Shown here: positions 27,927 to 36,820 of the stretch, piece after piece
Numbering within the stretch: the stretch's first letter is position 1
Layout: every line of letters starts with the position of its first letter
Assembly: GCF_001006805.1 (NCBI RefSeq)
Contig: NZ_LN811353.1
Location: forward strand, 396,487 to 460,486
Direction of reading: 5' to 3'
From: Microvirga massiliensis
Lineage (GTDB): Bacteria > Pseudomonadota > Alphaproteobacteria > Rhizobiales > Beijerinckiaceae
DNA length: 64,000 bases
Translations under genes and position numbers: made by a program
The notes under the pieces: model-generated
The model's input: only the letters and a program-made list of their open reading frames with translations
Told to the model about the DNA's origin: nothing
Databases searched by the model: none

Positions 27927-28865
27927 TCAGCGTGCGGTCGTGATCAGGCCGCGGTTGGTGACGACGACCCAGCGCTTGGCGCGCCGCTCGATTGCCTCGA
28001 CCCGCCCGGCGCCGGGAATGACGTCGCCACGCCCGACCTCGAAGAGCTGGCCGCGCCGACCCTCGATGAGCGCGAGCCCGCCATAGACCTCGTGCAGCAG
28101 CCAGCCCTCGATCGGAGCATCGCGATCGGCCGGCTTCGACGCTGGGACCGAATCGGCCGGTTTCGGGGCTGGGATCGACGCAGTCTGCAAGGGCTCTGGT
28201 GCAGCCGCGGGCGCCGTTTTCACATCGGACGACGCGGCGAGCGTTTTTTCGAGCCGATCGAAGCGCTCCCTCAGCAAGCGGGCGGTCTCGTCGGGCTGTA
28301 GCGCCGCCTTCTCGATGCCCGCCTCGATCCGCTGCATCTGTTCGGTCAACCGAGCGAACTGGGCACCGAGATCGCGCGCTCCTTGTTCCGCGCGCTCCAG
28401 GAGGCGGGCCTGTGTCGCCGTGCTTTCGCCGCGCGTCGTCTCGAGGTTCTCTCGCAATGCCTCGACGGCCATCTTCAGCGTCCTGACCTCGCCGCCGAGG
28501 CGCAGGATATCCTCCTGACCGCGGCGAAGATCATCGGTCACGGTGGCGAGCGGCGCCAGCGCGGCGGCCGTCTCTCCGCGCGAGACCATGTGCGCGCCGA
28601 ACCATCCGGAGCCTGCAACGAGCGCCACGATGGCGACCTGTGCGAGGCGGGATGCCAGGGCCCTGCGTGTGGCACCGGTCGAGGGCCGGGTCTCCGCGGA
28701 ATCCCGGGCGGATGCCGCGCCCTCGGCCTTTTCGAGCATTGCCTTGCCGTCGGCGGCCGCGAGGGTCGCGCCGGCATCGGGTCCGGGCTGGGCGACGCCT
28801 TTGTCCGCCTCGGAGTCCGTTTCTCCGGTTTCCGGTCGGATGGCGGGTGTCTTCTCTTCGGTCAT
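27927..28865 (-). CDS. Membrane-anchored coiled-coil protein, conserved hypothetical
   Basis: The 312-aa product has an acidic disordered N-terminus (1-70) and one membrane helix (about 74-92, VAIVALVAGSGWFGAHMV). A long coiled coil follows at about 100-220 (heptad-like Leu/Ala with Glu/Arg). After an Ala/Pro-rich linker comes a compact C-terminal beta domain (EGWLLHEVYGGLALIEGRRG, ending RRAKRWVVVTNRGLI). The layout suggests a periplasmic or envelope scaffold. I know no function. Confidence 0.75.
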   Translation of the reverse strand: MTEEKTPAIRPETGETDSEADKGVAQPGPDAGATLAAADGKAMLEKAEGAASARDSAETRPSTGATRRALASRLAQVAIVALVAGSGWFGAHMVSRGETAAALAPLATVTDDLRRGQEDILRLGGEVRTLKMAVEALRENLETTRGESTATQARLLERAEQGARDLGAQFARLTEQMQRIEAGIEKAALQPDETARLLRERFDRLEKTLAASSDVKTAPAAAPEPLQTASIPAPKPADSVPASKPADRDAPIEGWLLHEVYGGLALIEGRRGQLFEVGRGDVIPGAGRVEAIERRAKRWVVVTNRGLITTAR

Positions 28866-29306
28866 GGTGGCGATCCCCGTGGTGAGAGATCACCAGACCT
28901 TAACCATGATTGTTTACCAGCTGGTTACTCGCCGGCCGGGCGCCTCGCCGAGGTCGCCCCTGGAGCGGGCCGGCGATTTTCGGAGGAGGCGCATCTCGTG
29001 ACTGCCATCCATGCGTCCGCGCATCGAGGATTCCTCCATAGTAACCCGGATGTAACCATGCCTTTTCGTTGACATATTTAGTCCCGATAGGACTAGATCA
29101 GGGTCGCCGAAACGTATTTCGAAGGCGCGATCCGCTTTGGGGCAGTCACCTCCCGTGCAAAGATATGGCCTGCTGCATTTGCGGCGGTTCCCTTGCGCGT
29201 GCGCGTGCCCTATTGCCGGTCATCCGGCGTCCAGATGTTCGGCACTGCCGGGCGACCCGAATTGTAAAGGCGAACGGGATCGACCGTTCCGCCGATGGGA
29301 CGGATC
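28866..29306. other. 441-bp upstream region of the orphan type I secretion operon
   Basis: There is no gene. It contains a candidate promoter with an embedded palindrome at 29069-29097. The rest shows nothing I recognise. Confidence 0.4.
29069..29097 (+). promoter_or_regulatory. Candidate promoter overlapping a palindrome
   Basis: TTGACA at 29069-29074 fits a -35 box, and ACTAGA about 17 bp later is a weak -10. Between and over them lies TAGTCC-CGATA-GGACTA (29079-29095), a perfect 6-bp inverted repeat. Repressor control of the secretion operon is possible. Confidence 0.35.
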
Positions 29307-31094
29307 ATGAAGCGCACTGCGTCGGCGAACGCTCAGAGCCCCGAATTGAAAGAGGCCCTCGCGGCCTGCCGCCCCGCCTTCATGGGGGTGGCCGTGTTCT
29401 CGGCCTTCATCAATGTTCTGATGCTGACCGGCTCCGTCTACATGCTCCAGATCTACGATCGGGTGCTGGCGAGTCGGAGCGTGTCGACGCTGATCGGCCT
29501 CTCGCTCATCGTGCTCGCCGCCTATCTCCTGCAAGGCGGGCTCGATTCGATCCGGTCCAAGATGCTGGCGCGGATCGGCGCCCGCTTCGACGAGATGCTG
29601 TCCGGGCGGATCTTCGACCTCGTCGCAAGCCTGCCGCTCCGGGGGGCGAGGCAGGCGGATAGTCTTCAGCCCATTCACGACCTCGACAAGATTCGGGGCT
29701 TCCTGTCGGGCCTTGGGCCAACAGCCCTGTTCGACATGCCCTTCATGCCGATATTTTTCCTCGGCTGTTTTATCATCCATCCCTGGCTCGGCATCTTGGC
29801 CGTCCTGGGCGGCCTCGTGATCGTGTCGCTCACGCTCCTGACCGACAGGCGAAGCCGCGGCCCGATGGCCGATCTCACGAAGAGCATGGGTGAGCGTCAG
29901 GGCCTGGCGGAAACCAGCCGCCGCAATGCGGAGGCGGTCCGCGCGCTCGGGATGCACGGCTTCCTTTCGGAACGCTTCGCGACGGCCAACGAGCGGCACG
30001 TTCAGGACGCGCTCCGGGCCAGCGACGCAGCGGCCGGGATTGGCGCCTTTGCGAAGATTTTCCGCATGATTCTGCAATCGGGGGCGCTCGGCCTCGGCGC
30101 CTTTCTCGTGATCCGCAATGAGATGTCGGCGGGCGCCATGATCGCCGCTTCGATCCTTCTGTCGCGCGCGCTCGCGCCGATCGAGATCGCCGTTGCGAAC
30201 TGGCGCGGCTTCGTGGCGGCCCGCCAGGGCTTTGCCCGGCTTCAGAACATTCTCGCCCTCGTGCCCAAGCAGGCCGAGCGGCACGCCTTGCCGGCACCGC
30301 ACAGGACCCTGACCGTCCAGGACCTCTTCGTGGGCCCGCCGGGCTCGACATCTCCGGTCGTGCAGGCGGCCACGTTCCAGCTGAAGGCCGGCCAGGGGCT
30401 CGGCCTCATCGGCCCCTCCGCTTCGGGAAAGTCCACCCTCGCGCGCGGGATCGTCGGAGTATGGTCGTCGCTCCGGGGAGAGGTTCGGCTCGACGGCGCG
30501 ACACTCGACCAGTGGGAGCCCGATTCCCTCGGCGAGCACACCGGATACCTTCCGCAGGACGTGGAGCTGTTTGCCGGCACCATTGCTGAGAACATCGCGC
30601 GATTCCGCCCGAATGCGCCACCCGAGGCCGTGATCGCTGCGGCCGAAACGGCCGGCGCTCACGAAATGATCCTGCAGCTCCCGGACGGCTACAATACGCA
30701 GATCGGGGAGGGTGGCACGGCTCTCTCGGGAGGTCAGCGCCAGCGCATCGCGCTCGCCCGGGCTCTCTACGGTGAACCCTTCCTTGTCGTCCTGGATGAG
30801 CCGAATTCGAGCCTCGACGGGGCCGGTGACGAAGCCCTCAACCGGGCGATCCTGTCGGTTCGCCAGCGCGGCGGCGTCGTGGTCGTGATTACCCACCGTC
30901 CTGCCGCCCTCGGCAATGTCGATCTCGTCGCGATCATGGAAGGCGGGCGCATTAGGCAGTTCGGGGCACGGGACGAAGTATTGCAATCCGTTATGAAGCG
31001 GCCTGTCCCCGGGCCGGTCGCGGCGCCGGCCCGGCCTGCAGCCGTGAGCGGCCCCGCGGGCGCGGCGCCGACGAATCTGAGGGAGGTCGGATAA
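29307..31094 (+). CDS. Type I secretion system permease/ATPase, PrtD family (orphan pair)
   Basis: The inner-membrane ABC exporter half of a type I secretion system, 595 aa. Membrane helices lie at about 25-290. The C-terminal ATPase has Walker A GPSASGKST, Q-loop YLPQDVE, signature LSGGQ, Walker B FLVVLDEPNSS (Pro-Asn after the catalytic Glu, as in PrtD proteins) and H-loop THRPA. An ATG at 29295 is also open; 29307 has GGGACGG upstream. hlyD follows with no gap. No RTX substrate gene adjoins it. Confidence 0.92.
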   Translation: MKRTASANAQSPELKEALAACRPAFMGVAVFSAFINVLMLTGSVYMLQIYDRVLASRSVSTLIGLSLIVLAAYLLQGGLDSIRSKMLARIGARFDEMLSGRIFDLVASLPLRGARQADSLQPIHDLDKIRGFLSGLGPTALFDMPFMPIFFLGCFIIHPWLGILAVLGGLVIVSLTLLTDRRSRGPMADLTKSMGERQGLAETSRRNAEAVRALGMHGFLSERFATANERHVQDALRASDAAAGIGAFAKIFRMILQSGALGLGAFLVIRNEMSAGAMIAASILLSRALAPIEIAVANWRGFVAARQGFARLQNILALVPKQAERHALPAPHRTLTVQDLFVGPPGSTSPVVQAATFQLKAGQGLGLIGPSASGKSTLARGIVGVWSSLRGEVRLDGATLDQWEPDSLGEHTGYLPQDVELFAGTIAENIARFRPNAPPEAVIAAAETAGAHEMILQLPDGYNTQIGEGGTALSGGQRQRIALARALYGEPFLVVLDEPNSSLDGAGDEALNRAILSVRQRGGVVVVITHRPAALGNVDLVAIMEGGRIRQFGARDEVLQSVMKRPVPGPVAAPARPAAVSGPAGAAPTNLREVG

Positions 31095-32405
31095 ATGACC
31101 GGACCAACAACATCCCGCCATCAGCGGGCGCTCCGTCGCTCCGCCCTGACCGGGTTTTCGCTCATCGCGTTATTTGGTGGCACGATCGGCCTCTGGGCCG
31201 CGACGTCCACGCTCTCCGGAGCGGTCGTCGCCGGCGGGCAGTTCGTCGTCGACACGAACGTCAAGAAGGTGCAGCACCCCACGGGGGGCATCGTAGGCGA
31301 GCTGCATGTCCGCGATGGCGACAAGGTCCAGGAAGGCGAGCTGCTGATCCGGCTCGACGAAACGATCACGCGCGCCAATCTCCAGATCGTCCTGGGCCAG
31401 ATCGACGAGCTCGTCGCGCGCCAGGCGCGGCTCGAGGCGGAGCGGGATGGGGCGAGCGATCTGACCGTGCCGGCAAGCCTGCAGAGCCGCATGAGCGATC
31501 CAGCGGTTGCGAAGCTGATCGGCTCCGAGCGCACCCTGTTCGAGGCGCGGCGCAGCGCGCGCGAGGGCCAGAAAAGCCAGCTCCAGCGCCGCATTGCGCA
31601 GCTGCACGACGAGATCACCGGTCTCAAGGCCCAGCAGAATGCCAAGGTCCGCGAGGCGGAACTCATTGCGAACGAGCTCAGCGGCGTTCGGGAGCTCTAC
31701 CAAAAGAACCTGATTCAGCTCACGAGGCTCATTTCTCTCGAACGGGAAGCCGCGAGCCTCGAAGGCCAGCGTGGTCAGCTCATCGCCGGCGTGGCGCAGG
31801 CCGAAGGCAAGATTGCGGAGACGTCGCTCCAGATCATCCAGGTCGACGAGGAGATGCGCGCCGAGGTCATGCGGGAAATGCGTGAGCTTCAGGGAAAGCT
31901 CTCGGAACTCTCCGAACGGCGAGTCGCCGCCGAGGACCAGTTGAAGCGTGTCGAGATCCGCGCCCCCAGCTCCGGATTCGTGCACCAGCTTGCGGTGCAT
32001 ACGGTGGGTGGCGTCATCTCCCCGGCGGAGCCTGCCATGCTGATCGTTCCGGTCGACGAGAATCTCGGGCTCGAAGCCCGCGTGATGCCGCACGACATCG
32101 ACCAGGTGGTGCCTGGCCACACGGCGACCATTCGGGTCAGTGCCTCCAACCAGCGCACGACGCCCGAGATCTTCGGGACTGTGACGCGCGTTTCAGCAGA
32201 CGTTTCGAAGGATCAGCAGACGGGTGTTCCCTTCTATACCATCCGCGTTGGCGTCACGCCTGATGAACTCGCCCGTCTCGGTAATCTGCGCATCGTCGCC
32301 GGCATGCAGGCGGAGGTCTTCATCCAGACGAACGAGCGCACGCCGCTGCAGTATTTCATCAAGCCGCTGAAGGACCAGTTCGCGCGGGCCTTTAGGGAAA
32401 GCTGA
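31095..32405 (+). CDS. HlyD-family type I secretion periplasmic adaptor (orphan pair)
   Basis: The membrane-fusion component linking the ABC exporter to an outer-membrane channel, 436 aa. It has one N-terminal helix (about 18-38) and a lipoyl/barrel half at 50-85 (VQHPTGGIVGELHVRDGDKV). A long coiled-coil hairpin runs over about 100-280, and the second barrel half follows with IRAPSSGFVHQLAVHTVGG and NLRIVAGMQAEVFIQT. Its ATG directly follows the TAA of the ABC gene, so the two are one operon. Confidence 0.92.
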   Translation: MTGPTTSRHQRALRRSALTGFSLIALFGGTIGLWAATSTLSGAVVAGGQFVVDTNVKKVQHPTGGIVGELHVRDGDKVQEGELLIRLDETITRANLQIVLGQIDELVARQARLEAERDGASDLTVPASLQSRMSDPAVAKLIGSERTLFEARRSAREGQKSQLQRRIAQLHDEITGLKAQQNAKVREAELIANELSGVRELYQKNLIQLTRLISLEREAASLEGQRGQLIAGVAQAEGKIAETSLQIIQVDEEMRAEVMREMRELQGKLSELSERRVAAEDQLKRVEIRAPSSGFVHQLAVHTVGGVISPAEPAMLIVPVDENLGLEARVMPHDIDQVVPGHTATIRVSASNQRTTPEIFGTVTRVSADVSKDQQTGVPFYTIRVGVTPDELARLGNLRIVAGMQAEVFIQTNERTPLQYFIKPLKDQFARAFRES

Positions 32406-32460
32406 GGCACTTCTCTCGGCTTGAAGGGGGGATCACTTTCACCGTCAGTCTGAACCACGG

Positions 32461-32727
32461 ACGAAGCAATTCATCCTGAGATGGGTAGATTGCTTCACTT
32501 CGTTCGCAATGACGATGAGGGTCTGAGGGCGGGAGGTGCAGGGCCGGAACCGGAGCAGCGCCGGACCCACTGCCGTCATGGCGAGCCGAAGGCGTGATGC
32601 TCTGCCCTTTACACCGCACTGCCGTCCTGCGAGCCGCCGCAGTCATCCAGCCCGTCACGGATCCACACCCGTCATTGCGAGCCGGAGGCGAAGCAATCTA
32701 CCCCTCGACGGATGCGCCGCTGGCTTG
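32461..32727. repeat. Composite dispersed repeat, copies 4 and 5 (partial)
   Basis: A right arm (TAGATTGCTTCACTTCG, then TTCGCAATGACG) ends at 32514. A left arm (CGTCATTGCGAGCCGGAGGC) starts at 32670. Between them are a degenerate arm near 32575 and the 41-nt module. The order suggests a mosaic of broken copies. Confidence 0.75.
32539..32579. repeat. 41-nt satellite module, copy 2
   Basis: It is identical to 19084-19124 except for one T/C difference. It again sits beside palindromic repeat arms. Confidence 0.75.
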
Positions 32728-32857
32728 TTTCACACGACCCGAAAAGCGGTGCAGCCAGCACCGACAGTGAGCAACCAAATGCCGGCCAGCGGGTTCTCGG
32801 CTTGAGCACGGACACGTGGGCGACTACGCCTGCATTTGTTCAAGCAGTCGAGCCGGG

Positions 32858-33640
32858 ATGACCAAGCAGCATGATGCGGGCGGCACGCCCATACACCTTC
32901 CGGAAACGATCGCTCTGTTTCTGGATTTCGACGGCACGCTCGTCGACATTGCAGAGCGACCCGAATCTATCGTGGTAGAGCCGATGGTCCCGGGTGCTCT
33001 GGCGCGCTTGCGTGATCGACTCGAGGGCGCACTTGCCGTGATCAGCGGCCGTCCGCTCGCCTTTCTCGATGAGCGGCTCGGGCCGCAGCACTTCGATGCT
33101 GCCGGGATGCACGGGCTCGAATATCGCCTGCGCGGAGAGGCCAGGCCGTGTCGGCCCGAGGAGTACCCGGCCTTGCGCCGTGCCGTGGGCGATCTTGAGA
33201 AAGCGATCCAGCCGATCGGCGCTCTTCTCGAAGACAAGGGCTGCTCCGTTGCCGTCCATTGGCGGCTCGTCCCGGAGCGTGCGGACGAAGCCAGGCGCAT
33301 CGCGCAAGCGGTGGCGACCGAGCTCGGCCCGGATTATCGCATCCAGTGGGGCAAGGCGGTCGCCGAAATTCTCCCGGCTGCTGCCGGGAAAGGGCGCGTG
33401 ATCGAACGCTTTCTCGAAGAGCCGCCGTTCCGCGGGCGCATGCCGGTTTTCGTGGGAGATGACCTCACCGACGAGGATGGATTCCGGACCGTGAATGCCC
33501 GAGGCGGGGTCTCGGTGCGGGTCGGGGAGGGGGCGACAGTCGCTCGGGCTCGGATCGGAACGCCTGCGCGGCTGAGGCATTGCCTGTCAGCCTGGGCGGA
33601 CGGCGCCCCGTTCTCTCTGGACCGGACCACGACCGGATGA
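32858..33640 (+). CDS. otsB: Trehalose-6-phosphate phosphatase
   Basis: A HAD-superfamily phosphatase that releases trehalose. The 260-aa product has the nucleophile motif FLDFDGTLVDI, motif II in VISGRPLAFLDE, the cap segment AGMHGLEYR, and motif IV VFVGDDLTDEDGF. No otsA is visible in the window. The ATG at 32858 was chosen because upstream codons (to 32816) are not homologous. glk follows 47 bp downstream, so the two may be co-transcribed. Confidence 0.9.
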   Translation: MTKQHDAGGTPIHLPETIALFLDFDGTLVDIAERPESIVVEPMVPGALARLRDRLEGALAVISGRPLAFLDERLGPQHFDAAGMHGLEYRLRGEARPCRPEEYPALRRAVGDLEKAIQPIGALLEDKGCSVAVHWRLVPERADEARRIAQAVATELGPDYRIQWGKAVAEILPAAAGKGRVIERFLEEPPFRGRMPVFVGDDLTDEDGFRTVNARGGVSVRVGEGATVARARIGTPARLRHCLSAWADGAPFSLDRTTTG

Positions 33641-33687
33641 GTTCGTTTCGCCCGATTCGTCAGTGAGAGGAGACTGTCTGAGCGCTC

Positions 33688-34680
33688 ATGTTCCCGTTCC
33701 CCGTCCTCATCGGTGACATCGGCGGCACCAACGCCCGCTTCGCGGTGCTCGCGGAGCCGGATGGCCCGATCGAACTCCTCCCCCGTGCGCGGACGGCCGC
33801 GGCTCCCGATCCCGCCGAGGCGATCCGCACGGCGCTCGCAAGCTCGCGCTGCGCGCCACCGAGGGCCGCGATGATCGCCGTGGCGACGCGTGTGGACAGC
33901 CTCGCCATCCGGATGACGAACGCGCCCTGGATCATCGACGCCGCCGCGATCGGAACCGCTCTCGGATTGTCGCGGGTCGATCTCGTGAATGATTACACGC
34001 CCGTCGCCGCGAGCCTCATCGCCCTCGATGCCGAACGTGGCGATCTCGTGCCGCTTGGCGGTACCCCGCAGCAGGACGGCGCGCGGCTCGCGCTCGGGCC
34101 CGGAACGGGCTTTGGGGGATCGGTTCTCGTGCCGGTCGAGGACCGGTTCGCGATCCTCGCCACGGAGGCAGGGCACATGGAGTTCGGTCCCGCCTACCCG
34201 GACGAGTGGGCGATCTGGCCTCATCTCGAGCAGGTCCTCGGGCGCGTGACCGCCGAAGCCGTGATGTCGGGCCCTGGGCTGCTTCGCCTGGCCAGCGCTC
34301 TCGCTGCGAGCCGGGGGCAGAAGACGCCGTTCTCGAGGCCGAACGAGATCCTCGAAGCGGATCGGTCCGGAGATCCGCTCGCCCGCGAGGTGCTTCGTCT
34401 CTTTGCCCGGGCGCTCGGCCGCTTCGCCGGCGACCTTGCTCTCGCCTTCGATGCGGAAGGCGGTGTCTTCATCGCCGGGGGCATTGCGCCCCGCATGATC
34501 GACATTCTCCAGGAAGGCTCGTGCCGGGCGGCGTTCGACCACAAGGCGCCGCAGGATACCTGGACACAGAGGGTGCCGTTCTTCGTCATCACGCATCCGG
34601 AGCCGGCCCTGCTCGGACTTTCGGTTCTCGTCGCGCGGCCGGAGCGCTTCGTGTACCGCTCACAATCCTGGCGCCGCTGA
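33688..34680 (+). CDS. glk: Glucokinase
   Basis: The 330-aa ROK-unrelated bacterial glucokinase phosphorylates glucose with ATP. Motifs are the phosphate-binding LIGDIGGTNARFAVL, the catalytic Asp region LVNDYTPVAASL, LGPGTGFGGSVLV, and the glucose-binding ATEAGHMEFGP. The adenosine motif is in GGVFIAGGIAPRM. Next to otsB it can feed trehalose-derived glucose into metabolism (inference). Confidence 0.93.
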   Translation: MFPFPVLIGDIGGTNARFAVLAEPDGPIELLPRARTAAAPDPAEAIRTALASSRCAPPRAAMIAVATRVDSLAIRMTNAPWIIDAAAIGTALGLSRVDLVNDYTPVAASLIALDAERGDLVPLGGTPQQDGARLALGPGTGFGGSVLVPVEDRFAILATEAGHMEFGPAYPDEWAIWPHLEQVLGRVTAEAVMSGPGLLRLASALAASRGQKTPFSRPNEILEADRSGDPLAREVLRLFARALGRFAGDLALAFDAEGGVFIAGGIAPRMIDILQEGSCRAAFDHKAPQDTWTQRVPFFVITHPEPALLGLSVLVARPERFVYRSQSWRR

Positions 34681-34705
34681 GGCGCTTTATGCAGGCCGGA
34701 CATGC

Positions 34706-34731
34706 GAACGGCCGCCCAAGGGCGACCGTTC
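34706..34731. terminator. Hairpin 3' of glk
   Basis: GAACGGCCGCCC and GGGCGACCGTTC form a 12-bp stem with one mismatch and a 2-nt gap. It lies 25 bp after the glk stop and also 38 bp past the end of the minus-strand 25-codon frame, so it could end either transcript. There is no T tract. Confidence 0.45.
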
Positions 34732-34768
34732 CATTGTCAGCGGGGTCCTGAAGCTGGACCTGCGGCGA

Positions 34769-34846
34769 TCAGGCGCCGCTCCTCTCGCGAGAGGCGAGAT
34801 TCCAGGTCTTGCAGCCCGCAGGCCCTGCGAAACGACAATGAGACAC
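34769..34846 (-). CDS. Candidate 25-aa small protein with near-perfect Shine-Dalgarno
   Basis: A GTG at 34846 is preceded by GAAAGGAGGTGATCCA, complementary to the 16S rRNA 3' end over its whole length and with 7 nt between AGGAGG and GTG. The 25-residue product (SHCRFAGPAGCKTWNLASRE in its first part) has two cysteines and a basic end. A palindrome lies upstream at 34877-34892. I do not know the family. The ribosome site alone makes translation likely. Confidence 0.45.
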   Translation of the reverse strand: MSHCRFAGPAGCKTWNLASRERSGA

Positions 34847-34876
34847 TGGATCACCTCCTTTCGGTTGTTGACGACG

Positions 34877-34892
34877 ACACCATATCTGGTGT
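34877..34892. promoter_or_regulatory. Palindrome upstream of the small ORF and prfC
   Basis: ACACCA-TATC-TGGTGT is a perfect inverted repeat with 6-bp arms. It lies 31 bp upstream of the small minus-strand GTG and 80 bp upstream of prfC. It could be an operator for either. Confidence 0.35.
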
Positions 34893-34971
34893 GTGTGACC
34901 CGTATTGAACAGGGTTCGTGCTGCGACCCCTCGTCCACTTCGGTCTGATTTCTCCAAATTCGATCCTGTCC

Positions 34972-36561
34972 ATGACGCCACTCCCGGATGCCGTCGAGCG
35001 CCGCCGCACTTTTGCGATCATTTCACACCCCGACGCGGGAAAGACCACGCTGACCGAGAAGCTTCTCCTGTTCGGGGGAGCGATTCAGCTCGCCGGCGAG
35101 GTTAAGGCCAAGCGCAACCGGATCTCGACCCGCTCCGACTGGATGGGGATCGAGAAGGAACGCGGGATCTCGGTCGTCACCTCCGTGATGACGTTCGAAT
35201 ACGGGGGCTGTGTCTTCAATCTCCTCGACACGCCGGGGCACGAGGACTTCTCTGAGGACACCTATCGCACGCTCACGGCGGTAGATTCCGCCGTGATGGT
35301 GATCGACGCCGCGAAGGGCATCGAGGCGCGCACCCGCAAGCTCTTCGAGGTATGCCGCCTGCGCGATATCCCGATCGTCACCTTCATCAACAAGCTCGAC
35401 CGCGAGACGCGCGATCCGTTCGAGCTTCTCGACGAGATCGAGAAAACCCTTGCCCTCGATACGGCTCCCATCAACTGGCCGATCGGACGCGGCCGGAGCT
35501 TCGCGGGAACTTATGATCTCGCGAAGAACCACGTGCGCCGCATCGACACCGACGAGGCGCCGGTCGCGGTCTCGGGGCCGGATGACCCGATGCTCGCGGA
35601 CCTGCTGCCGGATGGAGAACTCTCGACCTGGCAGGACGAGGTGGAGTTGGCACGCGAAGGCTGCCGCCCCTTCGATCTCGAGGCCTTCCGGGAAGGGCAT
35701 CTGACGCCGGTCTTCTTCGGCAGCGCTCTGCGCAATTTCGGCGTACGCGACCTGATCGACGCGCTGGCATCCTACGCGCCGCCGCCGCGCGGGCAGGAGG
35801 CGGATCGCCGGACCGTCGAGGCAGGCGAGCCCAAGATGACCGGCTTCGTATTCAAGATCCAAGCGAACATGGATCCGAACCATCGCGACCGGATGGCCTT
35901 CATGCGGATCTGCTCGGGGCGGCTCGCCCGCGGCATGAAGGCGAAGCTCGTGCGCACCGGCAAGCCGATCAGTCTGTCGGCGCCGCAATTCTTCTTCGCC
36001 CAGGATCGCTCGATCGCCGACGAAGCCTATGCGGGTGACGTCGTCGGCATCCCGAATCACGGAACGCTGCGCATCGGCGACACGCTCACCGAGGGCGAAG
36101 ACATCGTCTTCCGGGGAGTTCCGAGCTTCGCACCGGAACTCCTGCGCCGGATCAAGCTCACGGATGCCATGAAGGCCAAGAAGCTCCGGGAGGCCCTGCA
36201 GCAGATGGCCGAGGAGGGCGTCGTCCAGCTGTTCCTGCCGATGGACGGTTCGGGCGCCATCGTCGGCGTCGTCGGCGCGCTGCAGCTCGACGTTCTGAAG
36301 GAGCGTCTCCAGGTGGAGTACGGGTTGCCGATCGACTACGAGACGACGCGATTCACGCTCTGCCGCTGGATTTCCGCGGACAGCTCCGTGGAACTCGACC
36401 GGTTCATCGAGGCGCATCTGTCCGGCATGGCCAGCGACCTCGACGGCGCGCCGGTTTTCCTGGCGTCGAACGCGTTCTCGCTTCAATATGAGCAGGATCG
36501 CTGGAAGGCCGTGCGCTTCACGGACGTGAAGGACTATCAGCGCCAGGCGGAAGCGGCCTGA
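34972..36561 (+). CDS. prfC: Peptide chain release factor 3
   Basis: This GTPase recycles RF1/RF2 from terminating ribosomes. The product is 529 aa, the same length as E. coli RF3. G1 is SHPDAGKTTLTEKLL, the switch I region is SDWMGIEKERGISV, G3 is DTPGHEDFSEDTY and G4 is NKLDRE. Domain II and the C-terminal domain are complete. The ATG at 34972 matches the family start. An upstream GTG at 34918 is in frame but adds 18 unrelated residues. Confidence 0.95.
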   Translation: MTPLPDAVERRRTFAIISHPDAGKTTLTEKLLLFGGAIQLAGEVKAKRNRISTRSDWMGIEKERGISVVTSVMTFEYGGCVFNLLDTPGHEDFSEDTYRTLTAVDSAVMVIDAAKGIEARTRKLFEVCRLRDIPIVTFINKLDRETRDPFELLDEIEKTLALDTAPINWPIGRGRSFAGTYDLAKNHVRRIDTDEAPVAVSGPDDPMLADLLPDGELSTWQDEVELAREGCRPFDLEAFREGHLTPVFFGSALRNFGVRDLIDALASYAPPPRGQEADRRTVEAGEPKMTGFVFKIQANMDPNHRDRMAFMRICSGRLARGMKAKLVRTGKPISLSAPQFFFAQDRSIADEAYAGDVVGIPNHGTLRIGDTLTEGEDIVFRGVPSFAPELLRRIKLTDAMKAKKLREALQQMAEEGVVQLFLPMDGSGAIVGVVGALQLDVLKERLQVEYGLPIDYETTRFTLCRWISADSSVELDRFIEAHLSGMASDLDGAPVFLASNAFSLQYEQDRWKAVRFTDVKDYQRQAEAA

Positions 36562-36599
36562 TCGTTCAATAGGTCATCCGGCCGGGATGATGGGTAGCG

Positions 36600-36629
36600 A
36601 GCCGGCGCATCGAGAGATGCCCGGCTTTT
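36600..36629 (+). terminator. Intrinsic terminator of prfC
   Basis: AGCCGG-C-GCATC pairs with GATGC-CCGGCT around a GAGA loop, with one bulged C, followed by TTTT. It lies 38 bp after the prfC stop. Confidence 0.75.
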
Positions 36630-36703
36630 CACGTCATGGGGAATGGCTTGCGAACTCCGCTTCGATCTGGACCGGCGGTTTACCGATCAATCCGCGATTA
36701 AAT

Positions 36704-36724
36704 TAACTTTTCGTAAAAAAGTTA
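36704..36724. promoter_or_regulatory. AT-rich palindrome upstream of orphan regulator
   Basis: TAACTTTT-CGTAA-AAAAGTTA is a perfect 8-bp inverted repeat in an unusually A/T-rich stretch (about 36690-36740), 96 bp before the LuxR-type gene. It may be an operator or promoter element for that gene. Confidence 0.4.
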
Positions 36725-36820
36725 TTTGGCTATGTCGAATGGCCGATTGCGATCCAAACATGTCTGCACCAAATTGCCGGCTAATTGCCTCGATTTTGAT
36801 CGTCTGTTTGGGGAGACAGA

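Larger units (their letters stand above)
32406..32857. other. 452-bp interval composed largely of dispersed repeats
   Basis: It contains palindromic repeat arms at 32461-32514 and 32670-32727 and the second copy of the 41-nt module. I see no gene. Confidence 0.55.

Noticed and set aside
34847..34862. Plus-strand TGGATCACCTCCTTTC, identical to a 16S rRNA 3' end
   Set aside because: No other 16S sequence lies beside it. Read on the minus strand it is an extended Shine-Dalgarno before a short frame, which explains it better.
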